NCBI GenBank assembly: GCA_009777925.1
Contig: WRKX01000003.1
Location: 1-57,349, forward strand
Length of the DNA: 57,349 bases
Direction: 5' to 3'
DNA from: Betaproteobacteria bacterium
GTDB taxonomy: Bacteria > Pseudomonadota > Gammaproteobacteria > Burkholderiales > Rhodocyclaceae
Positions within the stretch are counted from its first letter, which is position 1; each line of letters opens with the position of its first letter. The position numbers and the translations under genes were made by a program. The notes beneath the pieces were generated by a model, which was not told the origin of the DNA, did no database searches, and saw only the letters and a program-made list of their open reading frames with translations. Below are positions 8,082 to 14,833 of the stretch, piece after piece.

Positions 8082-9389
8082 ATGATGTTTGATATTGACA
8101 ACGAGACGCTTCCCCGCGAAGAGCTAAAAGCCATGCAATTACGCCGCCTTCAGGACATGGTGGCGCGTTGCTATGAGACGGTAAAGTTCTATCAGGAAGC
8201 CATGGACGAACTGGAAGTCAAGCCGCACCACATCCAGACTCTTGCTGATGTCAAACTGCTGCCGTTTACCAAGAAGGAACAACTGCGCGACAACTACCCT
8301 TACGGGATGTTTGCCGTGCCGCGTGACCAGGTTGTCCGGTTGCACGCTTCTTCCGGCACTTCCGGCAAACCTATCATGGTCGGGCATACGCGGCGCGATC
8401 TCGCCAACTGGGGGCAACTGGTCGCGCGCTGCCTTGCCGCTGCCGGTCTTCAGCCGGGCGACCGTCTGCATAACGCCTATGGTTACGGTCTCTTCACCGG
8501 CGGACTGGGGCTGCACGGCGGCTCTGAAACCCTTGGCATAACGGTCATTCCGATATCCGGCGGGCAAACGCAAAAACAGGTCATGCTCCTGCAAGACCTT
8601 GCGTCGGACGCCATGTGCTGCACTCCTTCCTACGCTCTCAACATCGTGGAAGAAGCCGAAAAACTGGGAATTGATATCCGCAAGCTGCCGCTACGGGTTG
8701 GTCTCTTCGGCGCTGAGCCGTGGAGCGAAGAAATGCGCTATGAACTCGAATCGCGCATGGGCATTGACGCGCTTGATATTTACGGTCTCACTGAGCTCAT
8801 GGGGCCGGGAGTCGGCATCGAATGTCTGGCCGCCAAGAAGGGGCTGCACATCTGGGAAGACCATTTCCTTGTCGAATGCGTTGATGTCGACACCGGAGAG
8901 CCGCTCCCTCCCGGAGAAAAAGGGGAAATTGTTGTCACCTCGCTCAGCCGCGAAGCCTTCCCGATGCTGCGTTTCCGTACCCGCGACATCGCGGTGCTCG
9001 ACCCCGCACCCTGCAAATGTGGTCGCACCCATGTGCGCATGAGCCGTATTTCCGGGCGCTCCGATGACATGCTCATCATTCGCGGCGTCAACGTCTTCCC
9101 TACGCAGGTTGAAGCTATCCTGATGCGCACGGAAACGCTTTCGCCCTTCTATCAGCTTGAGGTTTTCCGCGAAGGCCATCTCAATTCCCTGCGGGTCAAC
9201 GTCGAAGCCAGCCCGCCTCTATACGCCAAAGGCCAGGAGTACATGGATCGCGTCTCTTCCAAGGTACAAAAGGACATCAAGGATTTCATCGGCATTTCCT
9301 GCGAAGTCAAAATTCACCCAACAGGCTCGGTTGAGCGCTCAATGGGCAAGGCCACCCGGGTCATTGACCACCGACAAGAGAAGAAATAA
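8082..9389 (+). CDS. paaK: Phenylacetate-CoA ligase
   Basis: Activates phenylacetate with CoA and ATP, the entry step of aerobic or anaerobic phenylacetate breakdown. The 435-residue product has the adenylate-forming motif HASSGTSGKPIMVGHTRRD near residue 87, the YGLTELMGPGVG motif near 235, and the hinge region FRTRDIAVLD followed by GRSDDMLIIRGVNVFPTQVE. The C-terminal SMGKATRVIDHR matches the family. No other paa gene is present, so it may act in phenylacetate salvage or aromatic amino-acid use. It is the last core gene before the integron and ISAs1 region. Confidence 0.95.
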   Translation: MMFDIDNETLPREELKAMQLRRLQDMVARCYETVKFYQEAMDELEVKPHHIQTLADVKLLPFTKKEQLRDNYPYGMFAVPRDQVVRLHASSGTSGKPIMVGHTRRDLANWGQLVARCLAAAGLQPGDRLHNAYGYGLFTGGLGLHGGSETLGITVIPISGGQTQKQVMLLQDLASDAMCCTPSYALNIVEEAEKLGIDIRKLPLRVGLFGAEPWSEEMRYELESRMGIDALDIYGLTELMGPGVGIECLAAKKGLHIWEDHFLVECVDVDTGEPLPPGEKGEIVVTSLSREAFPMLRFRTRDIAVLDPAPCKCGRTHVRMSRISGRSDDMLIIRGVNVFPTQVEAILMRTETLSPFYQLEVFREGHLNSLRVNVEASPPLYAKGQEYMDRVSSKVQKDIKDFIGISCEVKIHPTGSVERSMGKATRVIDHRQEKK

Positions 9390-9485
9390 CGAAAAAACAG
9401 AGGGCATGGGCAGCAAGGGATACTCTCCTCTGCCCTGTGCTCTGCGTGGCTGGCGGTTCAGGGGATCGCATATTGCCGGGAGCGC

Positions 9486-10758
9486 CAGGGCAATCGCATG
9501 AATGCCATTGTTGTAGACTCTCTGGAATACTCGTTTACGATCAGTGGGTTACGAGGGGGGCTGTTCACAGGGGATTGATTTGTGTAGTTTTCTGTCTTTT
9601 TGGAGTGTTCCATGGAGACGGAAGGCAAACTGTGTCTGGCGGACGTATTCGTCTCGATCAGCGACCCGAGACAAGCGGGGAAGGTTAGGCACGATCTGGT
9701 CGAGTTACTGGTGGTGGCGGTCAATGCGGTGCTGGTTGGAGCCTACACCTTCGTTGAGATCGAGCTGTGGGCGAAAGAAAAACTAGACTGGCTGCGGGGC
9801 TACCTCAGGCTGAAAGCGGGTATTCCCTCGCACGACACCTTTGGGCGGCTGTTTGGGTTAATTGATCCAACGCAATTCGAGGCCGCCTTTCGGCGCTGGG
9901 TCGGATCGATCCTCCCCACGCTGGGGGCCGATGCCGTGGTGGCCATTGACGGTAAGAGCAGTCGGCGCACAGGCAAGCTGAATGCGACGCCGCTGCATCT
10001 GGTGAGCGCGTTTGCCGCAGGTGCCGGTTTGGTGCTCGGGCAGCGGGCAACGGCGGCGAAGTCCAATGAAAAGACGACCATTCCTGAACTCCTGGCTACC
10101 TTGGCGCTGGAAGGCTGCATCGTCACGTTCGATGCCATGGGTACCCAGACCAACATCGCCCAAGCGATCCGCAATCGTGGCGCGCATTATGTCCTGGCGC
10201 TCAGGGACAACCAGCCGAGCCTGGCCGATTCGCTGCGCGATCTCTTTGCCCGGTTCAAGGCGGCGCCGGACAGGACACCCCACGCGATGTCCGAAACCGT
10301 GGAGAAGGATCATGGACGAATCGAGACGCGGCGTTGTTATGCCTTCGATCAACTGGCGTGTCTGCATAAACCGGAGCGGTGGCACGATCTGAACTCCTTC
10401 GCGGTGATCGAGTCACAGCGCGAAATCAAGGGCAGGACGACGCTTGCGCAGCGCTACTATCTTTCGAGTCTCGCCCCCGATGCAGATCGCCTCTTGCGGG
10501 CAATCCGCGCTCACTGGAGTATTGAAAACCGACTGCACTGGTGCATGGATGTTGTCTTCGCCGACGATCAAATGCGCGCCCGCACCGGCCATGCCGCCCA
10601 CAACCTCGCCGTGCTCAAGCACATCACTCTGAACCTCATCCGCCTTGACCCTACACCACGAAAGGGCGGCATTAAGGCCCGACGCCTCATCGCCGCAACT
10701 TCCGATTCCTACCGCGCTCAATTGCTCGGGCTGACATGACTTTCATGCGATTGCCCTG
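9486..10758 (+). mobile_element. ISAs1-family insertion sequence, intact
   Basis: Perfect 17-bp inverted ends CAGGGCAATCGCATGAA lie at 9486-9502 and 10742-10758 and enclose one full transposase gene. The 8-10 bases next to the two ends do not match, so the usual target duplication is absent. The right end cuts into an attC site (10759-10804) whose missing part is not found at the left end. Both facts suggest a deletion next to the element after insertion. Confidence 0.92.
9612..10739 (+). CDS. ISAs1-family DDE transposase
   Basis: A 375-residue transposase. The N-terminal associated domain (about 1-100) shows DPRQAGKVRHDLVELL and the typical GIPSHDTFGRLF. The DDE core follows, with aspartates in VVAIDGKSSRRT (near 112) and VTFDAMGTQTNIA (near 178), and the glutamate region HWSIENRLHWCMDVVF (near 305). 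ATG 9612 is chosen over an upstream TTG because GGAG at 9602-9605 gives a sensible ribosome site. The length is that of intact ISAs1 transposases and no disruption is seen, so the element is potentially active. Confidence 0.93.
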   Translation: METEGKLCLADVFVSISDPRQAGKVRHDLVELLVVAVNAVLVGAYTFVEIELWAKEKLDWLRGYLRLKAGIPSHDTFGRLFGLIDPTQFEAAFRRWVGSILPTLGADAVVAIDGKSSRRTGKLNATPLHLVSAFAAGAGLVLGQRATAAKSNEKTTIPELLATLALEGCIVTFDAMGTQTNIAQAIRNRGAHYVLALRDNQPSLADSLRDLFARFKAAPDRTPHAMSETVEKDHGRIETRRCYAFDQLACLHKPERWHDLNSFAVIESQREIKGRTTLAQRYYLSSLAPDADRLLRAIRAHWSIENRLHWCMDVVFADDQMRARTGHAAHNLAVLKHITLNLIRLDPTPRKGGIKARRLIAATSDSYRAQLLGLT

Positions 10759-10804
10759 ACCGGCACCCAAGCGCGAAGCGCGCGGAGTTGAGCATAGTGT
10801 TAGG
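10759..10804 (-). repeat. attC site, truncated by ISAs1 (tRNA cassette)
   Basis: The sequence ACCGGCACCCAAGCGCGAAG onward matches the attC sites at 11105, 12706 and 12963 and ends in GTTAGG at 10799-10804. The half holding CCTAACGTTTATGTT is missing because ISAs1 abuts at 10758. Confidence 0.75.
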
Positions 10805-10940
10805 ATGCCTGGCGAAACCGAACGCACGACCCGAAAAAAATACCACCGTCGCCTGCCAGAGCGGGATGTAACCGCGAGGCTAAACACAAACCGACCACGA
10901 GGCTTGAGCCGTACGAACCCCCTCTTTCGAGGGGACTCGG

Positions 10941-11025
10941 CGGAGAGTATGGGATTCGAACCCATGAAGAGTTTCCTCTTACCGGATTATCAATCCGGCG
11001 CCTTCAGCCACTCGGCCAACTCTGG
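10941..11025 (-). tRNA. Class II tRNA in an integron cassette: serine-type body with GAU (Ile) anticodon
   Basis: On the minus strand 85 bases fold as a long-variable-arm tRNA. The D arm is GCC-GAGTGGCTGAA-GGC and the anticodon arm CCGGA-TTGATAA-TCCGG with anticodon GAT (10989-10991). The variable arm is AAGAG-GAAA-CTCTT, the T arm ATGGG-TTCGAAT-CCCAT, and G73 lies at 10941. The D loop, long arm and G73 are serine-tRNA traits, and SerRS is known to ignore the anticodon, so serine charging is a fair inference while the anticodon reads AUU/AUC. The top two acceptor pairs are C-C mismatches and CCG rather than CCA follows G73, so the molecule may be weakened or decaying. It is in cassette orientation with its own promoter. 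Confidence 0.75.
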
Positions 11026-11063
11026 AAAGACTTGAACCTTTCCACAATTGGCATGATGTCGAA

Positions 11064-11092
11064 ATCATACTCGGAGGCGAGTCACCACGCAA
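11064..11092 (-). promoter_or_regulatory. Candidate promoter of the cassette tRNA
   Basis: On the minus strand TTGCGT (11092-11087) and TATGAT (11069-11064) are separated by exactly 17 bases, and the tRNA 5' end lies about 40 bases downstream. An inverted repeat TGGAAAG-N8-CTTTCCA spans the tRNA 5' boundary and could affect processing. Confidence 0.5.
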
Positions 11093-11104
11093 GCGTCTGC
11101 GCTT

Positions 11105-11190
11105 CCTAACGTTTATGTTAACCGGCACCCAAGCGCGAAGCGATTGGGTGTCCAGCGACCGAAGGGAGCGGGGTTGAACATGTTGTTAGG
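11105..11190 (-). repeat. attC site of the 286-residue-protein cassette
   Basis: This 86-bp imperfect palindrome runs from CCTAACG to TTGTTAGG and contains paired ACCCAA / TTGGGT arms. It is almost identical to the sites at 12706 and 12963, as expected for attC sites from one integron lineage. Confidence 0.85.
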
Positions 11191-11300
11191 ATGCTTGGGT
11201 AGTGCTCAGATACAAGGCTAGCCGAACGCGTGGCCTGCGGAGTATACCGCTTTCGCTCGCCAGAGCGGGGACTGTCAGATCAAGTCTGAACTTCTACAAC

Positions 11301-12161
11301 TTAGCGTATATTCCATGCTAACTTGATTGCCATGGATATGAGGCTTGGAGAAGATGGAGGAATATATTGCTCTTTAAGAACGGTTTCGATCATCTCTTTG
11401 ATGTCTGCATTAGCCCGGGAATCCTCAAAACGATGAAGGAAAACAGTAGTAGTGCCTTGAGCACCTAAGCATGTTTGTTGATATGATTGACTCACATTCC
11501 TACCTCGGAGGAGGTGTATGTGAGCAGTTAACCCGTCAAAATAAACCCTTGCGTAATCAACGGTATTATTTGCATATAGATTGACATCTAGCATTTCCTT
11601 TTGTTCGATAAGAGGTGTTCGATTGTGATGTATGCCTAAAGTAGATAGCTGAAAGAGTTGTATTGGGTATTCTGAAAAATTTCCCGGATTCTTGTTTAGG
11701 ATTTTTAGTCTTAGATCTTCTAGTTCATTGTGATTGAGTATGAAATCCTTAAATTCTGGTCGACTTGACGCGGCTGCCCTCCAAACGATGCTAAGGAAAA
11801 ATAGTTGAAGCGCGTGTGCTTCGTGAATGTCAATTAGGCGGTGGTGCGGCTTTCCATCAACGAGGACTTGGTCATTACTTTTTAGCTCTCTTTCGCTAGA
11901 CCATCCGCTCCATACCAATTTGTATCTACGCAATATATCAATACCTTTTGCGTCGATGTCTGCAAGAATATTTTCACCGGTTTGGGTCACGAGTGCGCTG
12001 TCGTACCAGCTATTCGATCTGCGCTTAGTTTTTGAATCAATTCCTGTCTCCACAAACTTTTCCCCCCTTCGTTCCAAGCGAGTGAGAGCGAGAGGCAATA
12101 TATGCGATTTAACAAACGTGCCTCTTGTTCTTGTGAGTGCGCACAACTGGTTAGGGTTCAT
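11301..12161 (-). CDS. Integron cassette protein, 286 residues, with KSHILP-type N-terminus
   Basis: Function unknown. The N-terminus reads CALTRTRGTFVKSHILPLAL, which resembles the C-x-x-C...KSHIIP start of a group of uncharacterised, possibly nuclease- or defence-related bacterial proteins. Here the second cysteine appears lost. The rest is soluble, with mixed helices, an acidic central part and no membrane segment. It lies alone between two attC sites and is read away from intI, as cassette genes are. Its AT content is clearly higher than that of the flanking core genes, a sign of foreign origin. No good ribosome site is seen before ATG 12161. Confidence 0.75.
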   Translation of the reverse strand: MNPNQLCALTRTRGTFVKSHILPLALTRLERRGEKFVETGIDSKTKRRSNSWYDSALVTQTGENILADIDAKGIDILRRYKLVWSGWSSERELKSNDQVLVDGKPHHRLIDIHEAHALQLFFLSIVWRAAASSRPEFKDFILNHNELEDLRLKILNKNPGNFSEYPIQLFQLSTLGIHHNRTPLIEQKEMLDVNLYANNTVDYARVYFDGLTAHIHLLRGRNVSQSYQQTCLGAQGTTTVFLHRFEDSRANADIKEMIETVLKEQYIPPSSPSLISMAIKLAWNIR

Positions 12162-12210
12162 ACGAGGAACAAGTTCAATGTAACGAATATTTCCTGCGCC
12201 TAGCGCAATG

Positions 12211-12277
12211 CCTAACGTAAAAGCTAAGCGGCAGACCCGCCGCAGGCGGGGCTGTCCGGCTTGAGCGCAAAGTTAGG
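12211..12277 (-). repeat. attC site of the 94-residue-protein cassette
   Basis: The site runs from CCTAACGTAAAAGCTAAG to GTTAGG at 12272-12277. The central inverted arms CCCGCC and GGCGGG fold into the usual extrahelical hairpin. It differs from the 86-bp class at 11105, 12706 and 12963. Between it and the gene at 12415 lie about 137 bases with no recognisable feature. Confidence 0.8.
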
Positions 12278-12414
12278 CACAGCGCCAAATCAGTGCGCAG
12301 TTTGCGGAGCATAACATCTGCGTACGTCGGTGCGGGTTGCAACCGCGCGACCAAACACTGATCGCGCGTAGCGCGAAAGCGGCACGGGCTTGAACGCGCG
12401 CATACGGTATAGCG

Positions 12415-12699
12415 TCAGAGCGTCCGCTTGAATGAAATGCTAGGCCACCACCGACCGAATATTGCCACAAGCAGAAAATAGATGGCCAGAAGGAATGCAA
12501 TTATGTCCAACGCCCCAACCAGTGGAATGGAAACACGGTAAAAGACGTTGATGGAGTGGTTAATTTTATAATTAATAAGCATAAAAACCAGACACGCCAC
12601 TGAAACAACTCCAATGCACCAGCGCCAGAGTGGGCGAATCTTGCGATGGCTCACATACGCTGCGGGGCTTGCTGATGTTGAGCAATGATTGTCTGACAT
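12415..12699 (-). CDS. Integron cassette membrane protein, 94 residues
   Basis: Function unknown. The product has two hydrophobic segments, about residues 25-45 (WCIGVVSVACLVFMLI) and 60-80 (VGALDIIAFLLAIYFLLVAI), with basic ends, so it is probably a two-pass inner-membrane protein. ATG 12699 is chosen because the longer frame would start inside the attC site of the preceding cassette. Small two-helix membrane proteins are common cargo of chromosomal integrons. It is oriented away from intI, like its neighbours. Confidence 0.6.
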   Translation of the reverse strand: MSDNHCSTSASPAAYVSHRKIRPLWRWCIGVVSVACLVFMLINYKINHSINVFYRVSIPLVGALDIIAFLLAIYFLLVAIFGRWWPSISFKRTL

Positions 12700-12705
12700 G
12701 CCATG

Positions 12706-12791
12706 CCTAACGTTTATGTTAACCGGCACCCAAGCGCGAAGCGATTGGGTGTCCAGCGACCGAAGGGAGCGAGGTTGAACATGTTGTTAGG
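12706..12791 (-). repeat. attC site of the first 257-bp cassette
   Basis: This 86-bp site with the same ends and arms as 11105-11190 closes the 257-bp unit that extends to 12962. Confidence 0.85.
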
Positions 12792-12943
12792 ACGCTTGGC
12801 GAAACCGAACTCACGCTCAATCGAACGCACGACCCGCAAAGAATACCACCGTCGCCTGCCAGAGCGGGATGTAACCGCGAGGCTGAACGTTGAACGGATG
12901 CAGCGCAAAAGAATGAAGGCGGCATGGATGTGAGGGTGGTCAT
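12719..12943 (-). CDS. Possible cassette ORF, 74 residues, copy 1
   Basis: An open frame in cassette orientation that runs into the attC site. Its twin at 12976-13200 has the same length, but the two proteins differ at 11 of 74 residues while the DNA differs by about 9%. The changes are therefore not biased towards silent sites, which argues against strong selection on this protein. The opposite-strand frame is also open. The unit may be non-coding, carrying a promoter or RNA instead. Confidence 0.25.
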   Translation of the reverse strand: MTTLTSMPPSFFCAASVQRSASRLHPALAGDGGILCGSCVRLSVSSVSPSVLTTCSTSLPSVAGHPIASRLGAG

Positions 12944-12962
12944 GAGTGCGGTGGCCGTGCTG

Positions 12963-13048
12963 CCTAACGTTTATGTTAACCGGCACCCAAGCGCGAAGCG
13001 ATTGGGTGTCCAGCGACCGAAGGGAGCAGTGTTGAACATGTTGTTAGG
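12963..13048 (-). repeat. attC site of the second 257-bp cassette
   Basis: This 86-bp site is nearly identical to the one at 12706-12791. It closes the unit that extends to 13219. Confidence 0.85.
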
Positions 13049-13200
13049 ACGCTTGGCGAAACCGGACTCACGCTCAACCGAACGCACGACCCGCAAAGGA
13101 TACCACTACCGCCTGCTGGAGCGGGATGTGAGCGCGAGGCTGAATATTGAGCGGATGCAGTGCAAGAGAATGAAGGCGGCATGGATGTGGGGGTGGTCAT
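12976..13200 (-). CDS. Possible cassette ORF, 74 residues, copy 2
   Basis: Twin of the frame at 12719-12943, again ending inside its attC site. The predicted product is cysteine- and serine-rich with no recognised domain. Divergence between the twins is largely amino-acid changing, so coding status is doubtful. Confidence 0.25.
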   Translation of the reverse strand: MTTPTSMPPSFSCTASAQYSASRSHPAPAGGSGILCGSCVRLSVSPVSPSVLTTCSTLLPSVAGHPIASRLGAG

Positions 13201-13219
13201 GAACGCGGTGGCCGGGCTG

Positions 13220-13274
13220 CCTAACGCTCAAGCTAACCGGCAGCGAAGCCGTCCGGGTTGAGCGCAATGTTAGG
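13220..13274 (-). repeat. attC site of the first cassette
   Basis: This 55-bp site runs from CCTAACGCTCAAGCTAACC to GTTAGG at 13269-13274, with GGCAGCGAAGCCGTCC as the central hairpin. It closes the cassette nearest to intI. Confidence 0.8.
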
Positions 13275-13324
13275 CTCCAAAGTATAACGAAGCCGACAGC
13301 CCAAAACGGTAGGCAGATATTAGA

Positions 13325-13570
13325 TTACTGGATGGGCACTGTTGGAGGAGCGATAGATGTTCCCGCAACTATAATTAAAACGCCTACAATATTGAGGAAA
13401 AATGAATTCTTGGCATCTTCCCAATGCGCTATAAGGAAGAACAAAGCTGCTCCCGGGATAAAAAAACATGCCAGACCCCATAAAATACCAGTTCTGAATG
13501 CAGCTATTAATATACCAAACCCACCAATAATGGCTATGGCTGCACCTACGATTATCAATACGTTATGCAC
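13325..13570 (-). CDS. First integron cassette: membrane protein, 81 residues
   Basis: Function unknown. The product has three hydrophobic segments, roughly residues 3-25 (VLIIVGAAIAIIGGFGILIA), 28-48 (ILWGLACFFIPGAALFFLIA) and 57-72 (FFLNIVGVLIIVAG), so it is probably a small inner-membrane protein. The start is GTG 13570, chosen because AAGGAG lies 8 bases upstream on the minus strand. As the first cassette it sits next to the attI junction (GTTAGGT, 13593-13587) and would be the best expressed from any Pc promoter. Confidence 0.7.
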   Translation of the reverse strand: MHNVLIIVGAAIAIIGGFGILIAAFRTGILWGLACFFIPGAALFFLIAHWEDAKNSFFLNIVGVLIIVAGTSIAPPTVPIQ

Positions 13571-13586
13571 TTTGTATTCTCCTTAA

Positions 13587-13640
13587 CCTAACACGGCTGA
13601 AGTGAGCAGTCTAACGTTTATGTTAGACAAACTGTCTTGA
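13587..13640 (-). other. attI-like recombination site
   Basis: Between intI and the first cassette the minus strand shows GTTAGGT (13593-13587), which fits the GTTRRRY crossover core. A further inverted GTCTAAC/GTTAGAC pair lies about 20-40 bases upstream. Location and core match an attI site; its outer limit is a guess. Confidence 0.6.
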
Positions 13641-13650
13641 AAGCAGCAGT

Positions 13651-13676
13651 GTCATATAATTTGTAAACATTGTCAA
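13651..13676 (-). promoter_or_regulatory. Possible cassette promoter (Pc) next to attI
   Basis: The minus strand has a perfect TTGACA at 13676-13671 pointing at the cassettes. The best -10 candidate, TATGAC (13656-13651), is only 14 bases away, so a strong promoter is not proven. Confidence 0.3.
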
Positions 13677-13728
13677 TTAATTTAAAACAGCGGTTGTTTT
13701 TTGATTAGACAAACCTAAAATTAAGCTG

Positions 13729-14790
13729 ATGGAAAATAAACCACCAAAGTTACTGGATCAGTTGCGCGGGGCGATTCGGGCGCGGCATTACAGCATTCGC
13801 ACGGAGAACGTTTATTGCGATTGGGCGCGGCGCTTCATTTTGTTTCACGGCAAGCGCCATCCGCGCGACATGGCGGCGAACGAGGTCACGGCGTTCCTGA
13901 CACATCTGGCGAACGAACGTAATGTGTCCGCTTCGACCCAGAATCAGGCGAAGAGCGCCTTGCTGTTTCTCTACAAGCAGGTGCTCGGCATTGAGTTGCC
14001 GTGGCTGGATGAGATCGTGCAGGCCAGGCGCGGCACGCGCTTGCCGGTGGTGTTAACGCCGCGCGAGGTGCGCGACTTGCTCGGCGCGACGCAAGGCACG
14101 ATGGGGCTTATCGTCGGGTTGTTATAGTGCTTCTCGTAATTATTTTTACCCTTTCTCGCTTGCAGGATAGGATGTCTGAAGGTTGATAGAGTAAGATTAT
14201 TTAGGAAAAGCACTATATACGGAACCGGTATGCGCCTGCTTGAATGCCTGCGTCTACGTGTGAAAGATGTAGAACTGACACGCCGCGAAATTCTGATTCG
14301 AGAGGGCAAGGGTAGCAAGGATCGCGTGACGGTATTACCGGAGAATCTCGTGTTGCCGCTACAGAAGCATTTGACGCGTGTAAAAACATTGCATGACGCG
14401 GATATTGCCGCTGGTTTCGGCGAGGTGTATTTGCCCGACGCACTGGCGCATAAATATCCACGCGCGGCGCGGCAGTGGGGATGGCAGTGGGTGTTTCCGA
14501 GTCCGGTACGCTCGCTGGACCCGCGCTCAGGGGCAGAGCGGCGACATCATATTTATCCCGAAAGCGTGCAACGCGCGGTACGCGAAGCGGCGCGGCATGT
14601 CGGCATCGTCAAGCCGTGCACGCCGCATGTGTTGAGACACAGCTTTGCGACGCACCTGCTCCAGGCCGGTTATGACATCCGCACGGTACAGGAGTTGTTG
14701 GGACACAGCGACGTGAAGACGACCATGATTTACACACATGTGCTCAATCGCGGCGGGCGCGGCGTTGTCAGCCCGCTGGACGCATTGTAA
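13729..14790 (+). pseudogene. intI: Integron integrase IntI, split by a 91-bp MITE
   Basis: A tyrosine recombinase of the integron class. Residues 1-132 end at TAG 14125, contributed by the insertion. Removing 14125-14217 rejoins the frame exactly (GLL then [17 protein letters not shown]), giving a 322-residue enzyme. The catalytic arginine in GTGMRLLE, the lysine in [20 protein letters not shown] and the tyrosine in [11 protein letters not shown] are all present. So is the IntI-specific extra helix around [20 protein letters not shown], which marks it as a true integron integrase and not a XerCD relative. Reading stops at the insertion, so no full enzyme can be made from this copy. Confidence 0.92.
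14125..14215. mobile_element. 91-bp MITE of the IS630 family inside intI
   Basis: Terminal inverted repeats TAGTGCTTCTCGTAATTATT and TAGTGCTTTTCCTAAATAAT match at 16 of 20 positions. A TA duplication flanks the element (14123-14124 and 14216-14217), as produced by IS630/Tc1 transposases. The left end matches the visible end of the IS630 copy at 57143 with one mismatch over 18 bases. It has no coding capacity, so it must have been moved in trans by such an element. Confidence 0.85.
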
Positions 14791-14833
14791 GCAAAGCGGA
14801 GCAGGCAAAACGTCACTTACTCGAAATCTGCTT

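Larger units (their letters stand above)
12706..12962 (-). repeat. 257-bp cassette, copy 1 of a tandem pair
   Basis: Aligned base by base without gaps with 12963-13219, this unit differs at about 22 positions (about 91% identity), mostly transitions. Part of its body (about 12797-12890) is also shared with 10810-10885 in the tRNA cassette. Confidence 0.85.
12963..13219 (-). repeat. 257-bp cassette, copy 2 of a tandem pair
   Basis: Gap-free homologue of 12706-12962 at an offset of exactly 257 bases. Tandem duplication followed by drift, or two separate integrations of the same cassette family, would both give this pattern. Confidence 0.85.
10759..14790 (-). mobile_element. Integron: disrupted intI, attI-like site and six-cassette array
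   Basis: The integrase gene points right and the cassettes lie to its left, transcribed leftward, which is the normal divergent layout. Five complete attC sites and one truncated site end in the core GTTAGG or its complement and divide the array into six units. From intI outward these are an 81-residue membrane protein, two near-identical 257-bp units, a 94-residue membrane protein, a 286-residue protein and a tRNA. The outer end is cut by ISAs1 and the integrase by a MITE, so the array is probably frozen. Confidence 0.88.

Noticed and set aside
9390..9485. Possible terminator or attC remnant between paaK and ISAs1
   Set aside because: GGGCAG and CTGCCC can pair only over a long loop, and no GTTRRRY core is present.
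12703..12933. Plus-strand frame in the 257-bp cassette, with an ERTTRK-YHRRLPERDVTARLN-like product
   Set aside because: It runs against cassette orientation and starts in the attC site. It is partly repeated in all three related units, but no more conserved than the opposite frame. Kept as a possible RNA or structural module instead.
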